64,000 bases of DNA from Dacryopinax spathularia (taxonomy: Eukaryota > Basidiomycota > Dacrymycetes > Dacrymycetales > Dacrymycetaceae). A program made the position numbers and the translations under genes. The notes under the pieces are model-generated. The model was not told the DNA's origin. It did not search any database and worked only from the letters and a program-made list of their open reading frames with translations. This document shows, in pieces, positions 45,850 through 57,214 of this stretch. The first letter of the stretch is position 1. Every line of letters begins with the position of its first letter. The stretch is taken from the NCBI GenBank assembly GCA_037974965.1, contig JBBPFI010000004.1, positions 2,153,290 to 2,217,289 of the forward strand, in the 5' to 3' direction.

Positions 45850-48800
45850 TCAGGTGGTCTGATCGAGCGTGTTGATATACGCCTCAGACACGGAGAGTTC
45901 CTGCTTGACTCCTTTCAAAATGCACGAGATACCCTCCGCGCCCATTACCACGACACTCGCAATCGCCTTGTCCACCGGATCCGGGGCTAAGATACCATAA
46001 GGCGTGGCCACACCAGCCAACAGGAGCATAGTGCTGTTTGCGACGCCCATGCCCGCCAACACGTCATTTCGTCCCGTGTAGGACGTGTTGAGCTGCGTGC
46101 CGTACGAGGCTTGGGAGAGGGAGAAGTTGACAAGAGCCACGAAGGCATCGAAACAGGCAAGTGCCTTTGTGGCGGAGACTGAGGCACGTTTGCAGATGCC
46201 CTTGAGAACCACATTGAAGATGAGCATGGACCAGCCTGAGATCCTGTTCGAGAGAGATCAGATCATGTCTTTCATGGTCACAGACCGAAGGTAAGGCAAG
46301 GCATGGTGATAAGTGCATGTGAATACGAGCCACAGAATTGGTGTTGTAGGACGTCGACCCAAGAAAGGAAAAACGCACCGGAACTCCCACCCGGGAATGG
46401 TGCTATCAGACGGATAGGATATGCCCTTCACGATCAAGTCTTTTACCAGACCAAAGTAGGAGATTGGGGTAGGCGCTGCGTTTTCCGCAGGGATAGTCGC
46501 TGTTGCTATGTCTTTGACTTTCTGTGTGATGAGGTTCCATTAGTGAAGAAAGACCAGAGCTGAGGAATGCAAGACGCACAAGAATGCCTTGAATCCATTG
46601 TGCGGGAATGTCAATGTACGCTGCAAGCTCGCGGAAGGAGTTGGTAGTGGTGGTATCGAGTGTCCCGTCGACGAGCTTCTGGTAATCGAAACTTGAGCTG
46701 AGCGTGGGGCAAGACCCGGTGATGATCTTGGCCAACACAGTTGTAGGGATCGCAAGCAGCAAAGTGACAACGTCCAGGATGGAGTACGGGCCGACACCGA
46801 ATGATTCCAGAATACCGCCAATGACCGGGATCTGGAAGTCCGCATTGAGGATTGTGCGCAAGCCCGCGATGATGTCGGCTGCCACAGCGATCACAGACGT
46901 CACCAGGCCTTTGACTAGGTGCAGGAAGGCGACGGCGAATTGCTAAAAATGGACTTGGTCAGATACTTTCGCTGAGCTAGAAAAAAGGGAGGAAGAGAAG
47001 TAGGGAAGGGTCCGAAGGATGTGTTGCTTGGCGCACCTTTGCTACATTCTGGATATCGGCAACGGTAATATCGTGCCCCTTGTTGAAAAGTTGCACGATG
47101 CTAGTCCCGATGTTCTCCGCGTCCGTGAGAAGTTGACTGAGCATCGGGGCGATCTGGTTGTTATACAACCCTGCCAGACTAGAGTCTGTGCCCATGGGCG
47201 TGACGATCGTCGCATCGCTCGCACCACCGTGGTCTAGCTGGTAGTTGCCATAGTTGGCCGGGGCGCTTGTTTGTGCACCCTTCTGCTGCTCGGTCTTCCC
47301 TCCGTCACCGCCGAGGTTTTGGCTTCCCGGATTGACATCCTGCGTTGGGGCGAGGGCGAAGCTGTCGTCGATCTGCGAAGCAATCTTATCGAACCACGCG
47401 CCGATCTGTGCGCCCTCCTTGTTGAGGAAGTTCTCACCGAAGGTGAGCAAGCCGTTCACCATGAGCTTGATGCTATCCTTGGTCTTGAGGATATCCTGCC
47501 AATCAAAGATGTATCCGAGCCACTGAACTAGCGTATCCCATGCAGCGCCAATCTTCTGGAGCAACAGACTGCAAGCCTTGACAACCTTGGCCACGGTGTC
47601 AAGGACAAAGTCCCACACTTTGCCGGCAATAGTGACCACAAAGTGCCAGACTGTGCCAGAAGTGTCAACGACGAAGTCTTTGAAGTCGTTTGCAGTGTCG
47701 CAGACCCAGTTCCATGCCTCCCAAAGCACATCGCTGGCGCTGCTCTCAATGGACTCCACACCAACGCCTTGCGCCGCAAGCAGTGTCGCCTTTTGCGCCT
47801 TGAGCAGCTGAACCTGTTGCACACCATCATTGCTCATCTGGCCGATCCATTTGCCTGCCTGGTCAATCTCGTCTGGCGTCGCAGTAGAGCCTTGGAGGAT
47901 CGGGGTGCCGTCCGCAGTTTTGGCATTCCTGAGGTCGTCTCCTGAAGTGACTGCCTTGAGCTTGTCCTGCACCTTCTGGCTAGGGTCGAACGTAAACTTG
48001 ACGCCAGGTCCGAGCACACTCGAACCAGAAGCATCGGCGAGAACGAGTTCGTATGCGTCCAGGTCGGACGTAGGAAAGATGATGGTGACAGCGCCGTTAC
48101 TGTCCGTCGTCACACTGATAGGTGAAGTTCCGAGCAACGAGCTTCCGCCATTCACGATGACGGTGAGCCAACCGGCGGTGGTTGAGAGCTGGAAGGTCTG
48201 GTTGCCTTGCGGCCAGCCTTGTGAATCTGTAATGACGATACGGCTGGTGTACGCGCTAAAAGGGACAACTTTGTCCAGCTTGGTGACCAGGAATGGGGTG
48301 GTCTTCCAGACATACGTGTCCGCCGGCTGCTCCCAGCTAGCCAGTTCGCTGGTTGTGTCCATCACTACCAGGCTTTGGCTGCCGGTCGTGGGATCGATGA
48401 TAGCGGAGAAGTTGGCAGTAGAGCCTGAGAATTGCGGGATGAGTGGTACAGGTGTACCGTCGAGAATAGCTGCAGAACCCGCGATGCCCTGCTGATAAGC
48501 GAGGGTTGTGCCGGACAGGAACCAAGCACTCCAGCTGGTGCCGTACTGCGAGAGCTGGAGCTTCGAGCATGTGTTGAACAGGGGATCGGAGCTGAGCTGA
48601 GTGGCTTGTGAGCCGGAGTGCACGGTCTGGGCGGGCGGAATGTGCCAGAGGCCGCCGCCAGCAAGCAGAAGGTGAGTCTGGTTGTTCGACTCCTTGTAAG
48701 TGATCATGTGGGTGACCGCTGGGGAAATGGTGTAAGCCTTGCTCTCGTCTAGCAGACAAACTGAAGAGAGAGATGTAAGGGGAAGTAGTCGATCAAGATG

Positions 48801-49652
48801 GGTTGGAACAATGGAAGAGGGACGAGAAAAAATGGAGATGAGAGGAAGGAAGGCGTACATTTAGGCACCTGCAGATCAAATTTGTAATGCCTTGCACCGG
48901 CCTCTGTGGTTTGGAACATCAGGCTCGTTACCCCGGCATTTACGTAGAGACAATAGATGCCGACGCCGAGGGAGGAATTGCCGGTACAAAGATCGAGCAT
49001 TCCACCTGTCGCTTCCTCGGGCATGCCGAGCTGCCCGTCCCATGCCCAGGACGACGTGCCAGTAAGCAGGATGCGGGCGATGTCGGCGTTGCCTGCGGCG
49101 TCGGTGAAGGAGGCAATGGCTAGCGGGTATGTTCCGCTGGTGATAACATCGCCCTAGAGGAACCGGAGTATTAGCAACTGTTCCGAGTATCTTCTGGAAA
49201 TGGAGAAGGTGGGAACGAAAACGTACAAGCAAGATCCGGTTGACTTTGGCCGTAGTAGGCTGAGGTGCGGTGCATGGCAGAGGCTTAAGCTTGGTAGCCG
49301 CATTGCTCGCAGTCAAGTCGTCAGCGCTGAAGGGAGGCAAGACGTAGACCGTGCTCGCCGTCCCCACAACGCAGTAGATCGCGCCTGTCTTCGAGTCTTG
49401 GCTCGCGGCGAAGTGAGTTACCGCCGTCGTCGGCGCACCGATCAGCGATGACACATTCACGTTGACATGCGAGTTCTCGGCATTAGGGTCGGCCTTGAGT
49501 GCCCACAGGCATGAGTCGGTGCCAAGCGAGAAAGTGAGCGGACGGGCGAGGGTGTCGCGTAGAACGAGGAAAGGCGAGGAGGGCAGGCACTGGAAGGGCT
49601 GAGCTGCCACCTGGTGGTACATCAGCTCGGAGTCAACCGTGCAGAGGGCCAT
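45850..49652 (-). CDS. Large protein of unknown family, 1110 residues
   Basis: Six exons (49652-49227, 49153-48859, 48748-47037, 46942-46580, 46521-46379, 46243-45850) sum exactly to 1111 codons with the stop. No family was recognised. Residues 1-400 are beta-rich with recurring strand-turn words (LTFSLGTDSCLWALK, GAIYCVVGTASTVYVL, SSWAWDGQLGMP, HLLLAGGGLWHIPPA), suggesting a propeller-like fold. A middle domain (QGWPQGNQTFQLSTTAGWLT...) looks Ig-like. From about residue 560 it is helical with Trp-rich amphipathic repeats (DVLWEAWNWVCDTANDFKDF, VWHFVVTIAGKVWDFVL) and then hydrophobic helices (VIGGILESFGVGPYSILDVV, STMLLLAGVATPYG). No signal peptide. It is divergent from the TULIP-like gene at 51176. 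A membrane-interacting role is possible but unproven. Confidence 0.7.
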
Positions 49653-51175
49653 GATTGCTGATCTTCTTTCTGTCTTGTTGTCGGGCTGCTGAGTCTTTGG
49701 TGATTGGGAAGAAAGGTTGGGATGGGCTTGAGTCCGCGAGAGCGATAGGGAGTGAGGTCAAGGGAGAACGACGCTGGTTATAAGCTGATTGAGCACTAGC
49801 CTCTATGCATTTGATTTTATCCGGGTCTCTGTTTCCAGGTTTTCGCAGTCCATAGGCAATTCCAGAAAGAGACGGGCGGGCCGTCCTTCCCCGAGGACAG
49901 AGCATAGGTCCGCAAGCTCTGAGCCTCATGCAAAGCCGTTGGCCGCGAGAGATAGTGGTGGCAAGTTCGAAGGAAATGATGCGGCCCGCACTAGATCCAA
50001 TCAAAGAAGGCAGATCTGTAGAGCCAGACGGAGCGGCATTGAGATGCAGACTGATCAAGGGCACGGCCAGCGGCCGCAGATCATCTCGTTCGGCACAGCA
50101 GAGCATTCATCGCCGCAATCCAGGGGAAGTCCAAACATGGTAATGTTGGCGAAGGTGTATACCGCTGCACCGTGTAAAATTGAGGTGTAAATGAGATGCA
50201 ATAGGGCATGCGGGAGAAGATGTCGGAGGAGGACAACAGGGAAGGGAGACTCATATGCCGTTTAGCGCCCACCGAATGGGGCATTGTTTGTACACGTGAT
50301 CCAGGGACACTTGGCGCTGATGATCAGCCACGGATCTGATCCCCTGCTGATCCACTTCCACTGTTGGATACCAAAGGCTAACGATCGCACTGCAAATCGC
50401 ACCCCTGCTTCATCAGTCCCCTAAGGCACAGCTCTCCTCTTTCCCAGACTAAGCTTCTTTTGCGGTCGGCTATGACTTCATGTGCACATGAAGGTTGCAC
50501 ACGCTCATGCTCTCAGGGCCTGAGAGCAGTTGTCTGCCTCTGCGGCATATCGATGACCCCTCAGTCCCCAACTGGCGGTGCATCGCTCCTCCTCCTCCTC
50601 CTCCTCTCACTCTTACAGTCACCTCGACCACGGCAGATGCACTTTCAAGGACCCTTCGAAGGAGCTTGGGCTTGCGGCTCCAAGGAACAGTCGAGAGAAG
50701 TTGGGCGTCTCCCGCTCACCCTCGCGTAGTGGCCGCGGGCCACTATGCCGACGTCTATCTTCCATCGGTGTCCGTTCAACCTGCTCGTGGTGCGGGTCAG
50801 AGTATAGAGTGGATGAGCTTCCCATCCCGGGCGATCTGGCTCTCTCATCCTGTCTTGGATGGTCAGGTTCTCAATGCCGCAAAGGGTAGGCTGGACAGCT
50901 TTCGGTTCCCAGCTCTCGAGCAGCTGCTCCCTGTGGATTTGGAGCGGCAGACCATGCTCGGCTCGTTTAGGCTGTTATGCGGCGGCATGCCGTGCGGGGT
51001 TCATATGACGTGAGTGCATAAATACGCTCGAGCACCGCTGACTGACCTCAACAACCAGAGCAAAACCCTTTCATTGCCTACGCCTATCCGACCAATCTCC
51101 AAGTTCAACAGCATACATCTTCTGCAACGCCGCGAAACTCGTTCTTCGAAAGTCAACAAGCCGATTTCACCCAAG
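49653..51175. promoter_or_regulatory. Divergent intergenic region with a CTC microsatellite
   Basis: 1.5 kb between the 1110-residue gene (-) and the TULIP-like gene (+). It contains a CTC-repeat run near 50586-50607. The open frame at 50495-51013 is judged spurious. Confidence 0.45.
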
Positions 51176-53174
51176 ATGTCCACCATCACGGCAGCCCAGT
51201 CGGCCACGATGAAACAGGAGCGTATTCTCAACTCCACGCTCCAGGTCAGCCCTGGCAAGGGGTACGACCAGATTACTGTTGTGACGCAAGGAGCGATCAA
51301 CTTCCAGCTCGCTGCGTTTCCAGCCCTGTATCCGGGCTTGCAGAAGGTCGATGTCGTCGATGATGATAGTACGTCCCATATTTTCAAGACTGAGCGCAGC
51401 TGACCGCTTTGTGTTATGTAGGCGGCGGAGAACTGCACGTCAACCTCGCCGCGAGTGAGGTCATTCTCCTCACAGGAAGTAGTACCAGCCAGCAGGTGAA
51501 TTACGTCATTACTGTCGGGGTGCGTCCTGTGCTATCCGTCCCTTCAATGCACGTTGCTCATCCAGGATGCCCTGCCAAAGGATGACGGCGGTGTTGCGCC
51601 CCTGAACACCTTCTCCTGGTGGTCTGGACACGGTGCGAGCCAGAAGCAAACGACCGTTTCTGCGAACAACTGGAAGTTTACGTTCACCGTTGACCTCAGT
51701 CTCAACCCTGCAACGAGCGACAACGATATTCCAGATTCGATCAAGAATCAAATCTTGACCCCGGGAGACTACAGCGTTCTCAAGCTCGTATTCGACTTCA
51801 CCAGTACGTTTTCTTTCTCTCCATTGTTTGCCGCTACCCCGTGCATCCAACCGAGTACTGGTGCTGACTGCGCATTCTTAGCTGCCAACATCGTCACCAA
51901 CAGCGTGAGCTTCGTTTGCCCTGGCTTGACCGACACCTATGGACAGACCCAGCTGGGCAACATGTGGTCCGATTGGATCAAGGATCAAGCCAATAGCACA
52001 AGCGGAAATAACTCCATCCTGGGGTATGTGATGACGACCAAGCCGGATGGTACCACACCAGCCGGCCAATGGGGTACGGCTCCGACTTTTCCTCCAACTT
52101 CTCTGCGCTTCCAGAACTTCGGGTATATCGACCCCAATACTGGCAAGGCGGACACAATGGGAGCAGCAAGCCCGCAAGGAGACAACAACATGCTTGTCTA
52201 TCTCGAAATGACTCAGAAGCGTGACTTCCCAAGCCAGGCCCTACTGGTGCCTTCGGTACGCGACTTCCGTATATTATTGCTTTGACTGCGCTGACAATCT
52301 ACCCTGTGATTCAGGTGAATTGGGTCATCCCTCCAACTGCTAATGAACCAGCACTTGACGGTATCATGGTTCTTGGGAGGAACGTTTTCCTGGAGGGCTG
52401 GCTCCTGCCGCAACTTCAGACGCTCAACAACCTTACGGCGCTGACGATGCTCACCGCTAGTTGGTCATGGGACGTCGAGGTCATTTCGGAGTACTACTCC
52501 TACACATGGACTCAGGGCGTGAGCTCAGGCACGAGCCTGGCTTTCACCCTTGACACCTCATCACCCCTGAACAACAGCAGCATCAATTACATCTGGACTT
52601 ACACTAGCGAGCAGAAGGATTCTCACACGAGCGACTTGCAAACGCATACCACGATCGGCAGCACCGCGGTCACCAATAAGGTGTCCATTCCTTGGGGCCT
52701 GAACTCGGCTGGCCAATGCGTTATCTCTTTGTCTGGGACCACCTCGGTGCACACCTCCATGCAAGTTGAGCTCACCGGCTCCCCCGAGTGTGTAGACTTA
52801 AATAGCTTGTGAATATCGCGCTGACCATTTGAAACAGGACCTCTGATTACTCTGCCTCCTGGTCATGCAACCTCATCTTCAGCTCTGTGCAGGCAGGCGG
52901 CCTTAATATTACCCAATCGCCTGCAACGATTACCCCCAAGGTCACTGGCAGCGTTGACGACACTCTTTTCCATCATGGCTCACTGGACAGCATCACCGGC
53001 ACGGTACAAGGCTCGCTTCAGTCGCTCCCCATCTCTAAGATTGCTAGCGCATGCCACCTGCTGCTGAACGGGCCATGGGGCTTCCATTTCTCTGGAGGGA
53101 ACACCTTCTACATGCAAGGCGTGGAGTTCAATAAAGAGGGAGATCTCATGATTGACTTGAGCTACAAGAGTTGA
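51176..53174 (+). CDS. Putative TULIP-fold protein, paralogue 2 (P47-like, tentative)
   Basis: Exons: 51176-51368, 51422-51519, 51566-51803, 51882-52255, 52315 to about 52791, and about 52837-53174. The product is about 570 residues, starting MSTITAAQSATMKQERILNS. Key blocks are GKGYDQITVVTQGAINFQL at the N-terminus, TFSWWSGHGA, GNMWSDWIKDQAN, VNWVIPPTANEPALDGIM with a hydrophobic end, SIPWGLNSAGQCVISLSGT and the terminal GFHFSGGNTFYMQGVEFNKE. The last resembles the closing strands of TULIP proteins such as P47, but this is by eye. Length and blocks match the minus-strand gene at 23985-26157. The join between the last two exons needs a non-canonical or shifted boundary in both copies. No signal peptide or membrane anchor. 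Confidence 0.6.
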
Positions 53175-54640
53175 AGTGTAGCGAACGGCTCTTGACATGT
53201 CGTCCTAGATTCTGAAGGAACCGATGTGCTCTATACACCTAGCTCGCCTGCCCCAATTTTATGCCTTCCCCTAAGCCGCCCTGCTACTACGTTATTACCT
53301 TACTGCTGCAACAAGACGGAGGCCTGCGAAAAGTGCAGTTCGACGACACAAATGCTTCGTCTGGCTCCCGCGCATGTCCTGCAGAAGTCTTGCTCTTGCC
53401 CACCCTTCAGCTTGACGAAACAATCACTATTTGCTGGGGGTGCGAGTTGCCCATGACATGACTTCTGCTCACAAGCGAGAATTGCAGGCGTCACTTGGAG
53501 ATGGTCATTATGCGCAGGTGCTGCCCAAACTCTGCCCCATTGTTCCATAGTACAGTACCCTGCCAAATAACTGGGTAAATTTCTCCTTTGATTCACAATT
53601 TGCTTCATGTCACTTTTGTTGTCTGTGCATTTGTTTTTATTAGTAAATAAAATCAATACCAATGGGCGGATATTTAGGGTTGATCTTATAACCTGGTCAA
53701 TTCTGCAGAGCTTTCACTATAGATCAACTTCACCAGTTCCCAATCAGAAGAGGTACATCTCCATTACTCTAACCAAGCATGTCCAGATTAGGGCTCTTTA
53801 CTCCTGGAAGCTTGTGAGGGCACACCACAATAACAAGGCTACTGTGGGAGACGGAGTGACAGGATAGCGATTGGAGTAGAGTAGAGGGTGTAGAGAATAA
53901 GAGTAGAGTGGATAGTGAGATCAAGTGCCTAGGAGTTACAGTGGTGAAAATCCTCAGAGACCGGATCTGAGGAGCCTTAGGCCTTACAGGCCGTCTATTT
54001 ATACCCTACAATCACTGTGGTAGTGCCTACCTAGAGAACCTGCCGGCATAATCCAGAGGTGTGGCTACGCCCTATGGCAGAAGGTGCCGGCATATACTAG
54101 GACCGAGGCTGCACCCAATGAGTAAGCGTCACATACTACAAGGCTGCACTCCAGTATTCTGGAAGGTACCGGCGGCCCATGATATGCACTGGTGGTTGCC
54201 AGTTGCCGGTGACCCAGGACCTTGGCCTTGGCGGTGATGGCAGAGTAACCCCATGCTACGGCAGTGGTAAGGCAGAGAAGCTAGTGATCGGTGGCCACAA
54301 TGGCATGAGCGACCACAAGGGCATGGGCGGCATCAGGGGTTGAATCAGTATGTGCAGCACATCATTGTGCTGACCATGCTTCTTGGTTCCTGAGCGGCAC
54401 CGGAGATAGTGCTAATCCCCATAGATTGGTAGAGATACTCAGGGAAACCAATGACCAGGTGCTTAGGAAGGCATGCAAGCAAGTATGGGGCTAGGCTAAC
54501 CCTGGCACCCCGCACCAATGGGCATTGGTGAGCAAAACACCCTTTTCCAACCGGTCCAGGTGCCTTGTTCATGCATTTTACACAAGAGAAAAGGGAGAAC
54601 GTACATTGTCATCTCCTCTTGAGCTCTGACAACTTTTAAA
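53175..54640. other. AT-richer non-coding stretch, start of the accessory block
   Basis: Base composition falls visibly from about 53.2 kb. No intact gene is present. The segment includes an LTR-like scrap described separately. Confidence 0.5.
53842..54010 (-). repeat. LTR-like scrap (weak)
   Basis: Read on the minus strand it has a TATAAATA box (54003-53996), a pyrimidine-rich leader with repeated CTCTACTC words and an end in CTCCCACA, the layout of a retrotransposon LTR around its transcription start. No matching second LTR, target duplication or internal domain was found. Confidence 0.25.
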
Positions 54641-55460
54641 ATACATTCATTAATGACAACACCTCGAACGGTCGTTCCCGCAACAACAACTCCAGACAGC
54701 CTGGACCCTTGTGAAGGGTCGACCATTCAAATTGAAGCCTCTCCAAACGGCCAACCGTTCGAGGCATGACCTCCATCCCTTCCCTTCATTTCTTTTCCCA
54801 CCTTCTACCCATCCATCCCTTCCATGCTCTCCCCCTTTTCCCCTCCAAATCGATAAGTGCATTGTTGAGGATGCAATGTCAATAGTTGGATGCAGTTAGG
54901 GTGCAGACCCTGGGCATAAGCTCGACCGTTCATCAACGAGCTCAGCAGAACAGCATACCGTTCCATGCCTTCCAGCAACGCTAAGCCCCCATTCCTTTTT
55001 GGGTTTTGCCCTCTCCCCTCCCATCCACCATCTTGCCTTCTCCCCTTGAAAATCAATAAGGCAGTTATGGGAGCGTTGATGAAGATGTGCTGGACGTCAC
55101 CTAGGCCAGGACCCTAGGATGTGAAGAAGGCATTCCGGTTGAAGCCAGGGCAACCACGCACCGTTCACCACCTTACTGCAAAGAGATACCCCCACATCTC
55201 TGTCAATACTCCCTCCTGGCTTCTATCCACCCGCCCGCCTTCTCCCTTTCAAGATTGATAAGCAAGTTGTTGAGAACGTGATGAAGATGTGCCGGATCTC
55301 ATTTGACGCAGGGCCCTTGCACAAGAGCAGACCACTCCATGACCTTGAACGACCGTTCCCACTCTCACAACAACAATCCGCCCTCACTTCTTTCCTGAAC
55401 CTACTCCTGTTGGCTCTCTCTGCATGCTGAGCTTGCTGCCCTGCAAATTAATCTAAGTAG
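54640..55460. repeat. Degenerate tandem repeat, about 200-bp units
   Basis: An anchor word AA(A)TC(G/A)ATAAG ends at 54857, 55060, 55262 (ATTGATAAG) and, weaker, 55457 (ATCTAAG), giving spacings of 203, 202 and 195 nt. Each anchor is preceded by a C/T-rich tract (TTCTCCCC...) and followed by a purine-rich part (GTTGA..A.G.GATGAAGATGTGC) and a GGACCCT-like word. An AACG(G/A)(T/C)CGTTCCC word recurs. It is non-coding and much diverged. Confidence 0.65.
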
Positions 55461-55591
55461 GTTCGCTGCACAGGTTAGGGTCAGGGCTAGCTATAATCCT
55501 ACAGGGGTCTATGGGTGAGTACGGATACGGGTTGAGGGTAGGGTACGCCGAAAATGCGGCCCAAAACCTCCCTATCTCCCTATCTGTAATA

Positions 55592-55784
55592 CCCATCACC
55601 TCCCCGCAGGCGAGCTCGTGATGGGTTGGCACACATTTGAACCCATCACGAGCTCGCGCGCGACGAGGTGATGGAAAAACGCTTACGAACCCATCACCTC
55701 CTTGCGCGCGAGCTCGTGAAGGGGCTGTGCTAAGCGAAAAAGCGGCCCAACCCATCACAAGCTCGCCTGGAAGCTTGTGATGGG
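55592..55784. repeat. Four regularly spaced hairpins
   Basis: Imperfect to perfect palindromes of 33-34 bp lie at 55592-55625, 55642-55674, 55690-55723 and 55751-55784. Most begin CCCATCAC and end GTGATGGG with a GAGCTCG-like core. The fourth is a perfect 12-bp stem (CCCATCACAAGC / GCTTGTGATGGG). Starts are 50, 48 and 61 nt apart. GTTGGCAC follows the first and the last. Confidence 0.8.
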
Positions 55785-56015
55785 TTGGCACGGCTCATTC
55801 GTTAGGCGCATGCTGCAATGCTCGCAGCACATCCACCATCCCCGTAACCCCTCTCTTGCATTTCCGTTGCACCGTATCATCCTCTGCCTCTTTCCCAGGC
55901 CTCCTTGGGCCGCCTACAGCGTAATATACATATAATACATTATAATACAAGGTATCCTTTCTTTATATACAGCCTCTACGTTTATTTCGTCGCCCTCCCT
56001 TTATCTGCTCCCGAC

Positions 56016-56694
56016 TTAGACTCCACGCAGGTTCAGCTCGAGCCGGGACGAGTGCATGCTGCATGTCAGATTACGCAACATCTCCTGCGTCATCGGGGCA
56101 CGCCGTTGCTGCGCTGTCGCCCTCTTGTCTGGGCTTGCGCCCGTATTGCGCTGTGCGGGACGCTGCAACATACCTGTAGCTTCCCAGTGCGCAATGTCTG
56201 CATCCGACCAGATATGCTGTAGCCCTTCTTTGTGCTGTCCTCGTTCCCAGCAGTCCTTGATCTCCCTCCAGAGCGCTTCGATCCGGCTATGCTTGGCCAT
56301 TCGCCAGTATTCGATGCCGTTCGTTTGGCGCTGGCGTGGACCACGCTTACCCAGCATATCCTTGTGCGGGCTGAGGACGGTGTAGAAGCCCCAGGATGCG
56401 AACAGACCCCAATACAAGGCATGGTTCGCTGCGGTCATTAGCAGAGCATCCATCCCGTATCCAGTCACACTCACAGGTCTTTGTCTTCATCATCGCATCT
56501 GTCACCCCCCAATGTGTCGCAAGATCCTCCTGCTGATTGTAGAGCATGTACATCAGCCAGGCGATGAACGAGGCGGCCACGATCCCCACGTGGGTTGTCC
56601 CTGCGGCACGCTCTGGCACCAGCATTACCATGTTCTTCACCACGTTGCGTGCATCCTCAACCGTGTTGAGACGTGCGTTTGGGTTGGACGCCAT
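56016..56694 (-). CDS. 210-residue protein of unknown family in the accessory block
   Basis: Two exons (56694-56475 and 56428-56016) joined by a GTGAGT...CGCAG intron give 211 codons with the stop. The N-terminal half has a hydrophobic stretch (VGIVAASFIAWLMYMLYN) that could be a membrane segment or buried helix. The second half has SNHALYWGLFASWGFYTVL and then a charged helical part (RIEALWREIKDCWERGQHK). It ends MTQEMLRNLTCSMHSSRLEL. No homology was recognised. It lies downstream of the large gene at 57215-61395 on the same strand, with the palindrome trio in between, and may belong to the same element. Confidence 0.55.
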
Positions 56695-56845
56695 GTATCG
56701 GTATCGTGAGTGGATCTTGCAGAGCAGCGTGGCACAGAATAGGATGTACTGGTGCAGGTCGGTCTCGATCTATAGGTATATTACAGTGGGTTCGGGTTGG
56801 GTTTGCATAAATGTATGGGCTTATGCAGTGGCTTCCAGCATCTTA

Positions 56846-56954
56846 GTGGTGTCGTTCTGGCGCGAACGGCCCCACCAAGGGAAGGTGGTGTCGTTCTGGC
56901 GCGAACGGCCCCACCAAACGATGGTGGTGTCGTTCTGGCGCGAACGGCCCCACC
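56846..56954. repeat. Tandem trio of the 31-bp near-palindrome
   Basis: GTGGTGTCGTTCTGGCGCGA... through GGCCCCACC occurs at 56846-56876, 56885-56915 and 56924-56954, period 39 nt, with 8-nt spacers that differ. The word is self-complementary around GGCGCG. The same word, with small changes, lies inside three introns at 60.2, 61.4 and 61.95 kb. Confidence 0.9.
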
Positions 56955-56961
56955 AGATAAA

Positions 56962-56979
56962 CCAGGGCAATTGCCCTGG
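56962..56979. repeat. Perfect 18-bp palindrome
   Basis: CCAGGGCAATTGCCCTGG is fully self-complementary and sits 7 nt after the palindrome trio. It could be a protein-binding site or a cruciform. Confidence 0.8.
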
Positions 56980-57214
56980 CAATTGCGCTATCAGCCAACA
57001 CATCAACTGGTGACTCTCGCTTCAGAACTGCCCCACTTGGTACACTTGAAGCTCATGGTAACTTTTTTATCTGCATGTACCTATATTGTTTCAGCACATA
57101 TTCTGAAGGTATCCTGCTACATTGGCTGAACATGTGCTATGCTGACTGTTGAAGCAGCAGTATGAAGTACACCATGTTGAAGGTAGTACTTCGACAAGAA
57201 ACCGTTAATCTAAT

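Noticed and set aside
50495-51013. Open frame of 172 codons on the plus strand
   Set aside because: It spans the CTC microsatellite and promoter region of the TULIP-like gene. The protein is low in information and looks like chance coding in GC-rich DNA.
55592-55784. CRISPR-like array
   Set aside because: The repeats are palindromes that differ from one another, spacers are irregular and partly repetitive, and the host is a fungus.
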